Source: Syntrophomonas sp. (GTDB lineage Bacteria > Bacillota > Syntrophomonadia > Syntrophomonadales > Syntrophomonadaceae). From it: a stretch of DNA of 6,609 bases. Made by a program: the position numbers and the translations under genes. The first letter of the stretch is position 1. Every line of letters starts with the position of its first letter. Shown here piece by piece: positions 5,856 to 6,609 of the stretch. The notes below the pieces were generated by a model. It did not search any database. It had not been told where the DNA came from and saw nothing but the letters and a program-made list of their open reading frames with translations. Location of the stretch: NCBI GenBank assembly GCA_028693695.1, contig JAQUUV010000116.1, forward strand, positions 1 through 6,609, given 5' to 3'.

Positions 5856-6128
5856 CCCCGTATTTCGACAAACGCTACTCGCCACGCTTCCGGTGCAATT
5901 CACATCTGCCTGTACGATGAAACGCAGACAGAATGTTGGCTAAGAATTTGGAATGACGGAGCCATTGTTGAAGAGCCGTTTCTTGATAAGATTTTCGAAG
6001 AGTATTATACCGGCAAAGGCGGGCAATCCGGACTGGGCTTGGCGTTTGTACGGCATGTCGTTGAGCTGCATGGGGGCAAGGTTTGGGCGGCCAATGAAAA
6101 CAGTGGGGTAGCTTTTTATATTGCTTAA
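5856..6128 (+). pseudogene. Remnant of a sensor histidine kinase (catalytic domain only)
   Basis: An open frame without a start codon runs from just after TAA (5853-5855) to TAA (6126-6128). It encodes the tail of a HATPase_c domain. An N-box-like stretch is seen as TNATRHASGAIHI. A G1-like WNDG follows, then an F-box-like FLDKIFEEYYTGKGG, the G2 box QSGLGLAFVRHVVELHGGKV, and a final ANENSGVAFYIA typical of kinase C-termini. The sensor, membrane and HisKA parts are missing. The DNA upstream is A+T-rich and carries no continuation in another frame that I could see, while the remnant itself is visibly richer in G+C. It is on the strand opposite to its neighbours, with no response regulator nearby. 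I read it as a decayed, 5'-deleted gene, and expression is unlikely. Confidence 0.75.
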
Positions 6129-6137
6129 AATCCCAGA

Positions 6138-6311
6138 ATGCTCATATTGGTGCACTGCTCACATCCTCGAATAAAGGAATATAGCGTTGAATATTTGCAC
6201 CTGGCTTATGATGATTTGGAAGATATTTTTACTTATATTGTTGCAGATGAAGTTAATCATTATCCAATATGTCTGAAAGGACCTTTTCTCTATGCTGTAA
6301 AAAATACTTAG
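6138..6311 (+). pseudogene. Truncated RelE/ParE-type toxin remnant
   Basis: A 57-codon frame (ATG 6138 to TAG 6309-6311) contains, from about 6171 to 6251, KEYSVEYLHLAYDDLEDIF then TYIVADE. This matches the start of ParE/RelE-family toxins, with a first beta strand followed by an amphipathic helix of the A..DL..I..YI pattern. The family is about 90-100 residues long, so only the first quarter is left. Similarity ends where the stop codon of the convergent ATPase gene begins (6253), and the rest of the frame is antisense to that gene. The codon where a toxin start would be expected (6171) is ATA, and the residues before it do not look like an antitoxin. No antitoxin gene is seen. It is most likely a relic left by a deletion or rearrangement. 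Confidence 0.6.
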
Positions 6312-6609
6312 TGATTTGATAATGATCTGTCATTTCATAATTTACTTCATCAATCTTACTGTCATCAAAATTCAATATCACAGAATTGGGATAACCCATT
6401 AGTATTGGAGAATGAGTAGCAATTATAAACTGTACATCTCCACTCCTGGTCAGGTCATGTAATATCTTTAAAAAAGCTAACTGTCTGGAGGGAGACAAAG
6501 CTGCTTCGGGTTCATCCAATAGATAAATGGCTTTACCTCTAAAGCGATTCAAAAACAATGACAGGAATGATTCCCCATGTGATTGATTGTGAAGTGAACA
6601 ACCACCGTA
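6253..6609 (-). CDS. AAA/ABC-like predicted ATPase, C-terminal part (cut by right edge)
   Basis: The last 118 residues of a gene whose start lies beyond the right edge; the frame stays open to base 6609. It has an ABC-signature-like SHGESF, Walker B and D-loop in AIYLLDEPEAALSPSRQ, and a switch histidine in FIIATHSPILM, followed by HYQITKYFLQHRE. This order is typical of small cytoplasmic predicted ATPases of roughly 250 residues (COG3910, AAA_21-like), related to the ATPase heads of SMC/Rad50 and OLD proteins. The Walker A motif would be off the edge. A TTG at 6556-6558 is not a plausible start because the conserved signature lies upstream of it. The cellular role of the family is not well defined; some relatives work with nucleases or in defence. 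It converges on the ParE remnant. Confidence 0.85.
   Translation of the reverse strand, partial: YGGCSLHNQSHGESFLSLFLNRFRGKAIYLLDEPEAALSPSRQLAFLKILHDLTRSGDVQFIIATHSPILMGYPNSVILNFDDSKIDEVNYEMTDHYQITKYFLQHREKVLSDILDND

Noticed and set aside
5940..6155. 71-codon minus-strand frame over the kinase relic
   Set aside because: It is the antisense shadow of the clearly recognisable HATPase_c remnant and has no ribosome site or family match.

Overview
The window looks like chromosomal DNA from a low-to-moderate G+C Bacillota (Firmicutes), most likely a clostridial lineage. This is inferred from strong purine-rich Shine-Dalgarno sites, TTG and GTG starts, a DegV/FakB-type protein, a lipoprotein-type PstS and A+T-rich intergenic DNA. 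No rRNA, tRNA, CRISPR array or intact insertion sequence was seen.

Left part (1-1371, + strand): the window opens with a short reading frame that may be the 3' end of an unidentified gene (3-83). About 310 bases with no convincing gene follow. Then comes a complete degV-family gene (478-1371) with a recognisable sigma-A-like promoter.

Centre (1593-5121, - strand): a complete high-affinity phosphate ABC transporter operon, transcribed right to left as pstS, pstC, pstA, pstB. The three membrane/ATPase genes are chained by overlapping ends (4 bp between pstC and pstA, 20 bp between pstA and pstB). An intrinsic terminator-like hairpin lies between pstS and pstC and probably sets a high PstS:PstCAB ratio. 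The region upstream of pstS holds a candidate promoter whose spacer is occupied by a perfect 8-7-8 palindrome, with a second palindrome directly beside it. No phoU or intact pho two-component gene is present.

Right part (5283-6609): upstream of pst, on the same strand but separated by its own terminator, is a small stand-alone HAD protein of the soluble P-type-ATPase-like group (5283-5756). Beyond it is a decayed stretch carrying two + strand gene remnants: the catalytic tail of a sensor histidine kinase (about 5856-6128) and the N-terminal part of a RelE/ParE-type toxin (about 6171-6251). The ParE remnant stops where a convergent - strand gene ends. That gene is the C-terminal part of an AAA/ABC-like predicted ATPase and runs off the right edge.

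Functionally, PstS captures phosphate outside the membrane, PstC and PstA form the channel, and PstB supplies the energy. The DegV and HAD genes have no shown functional link to phosphate. I found no clearly new system. The points most worth following are the double palindrome at the pst promoter, the pstS/pstC attenuator and the pair of gene relics.
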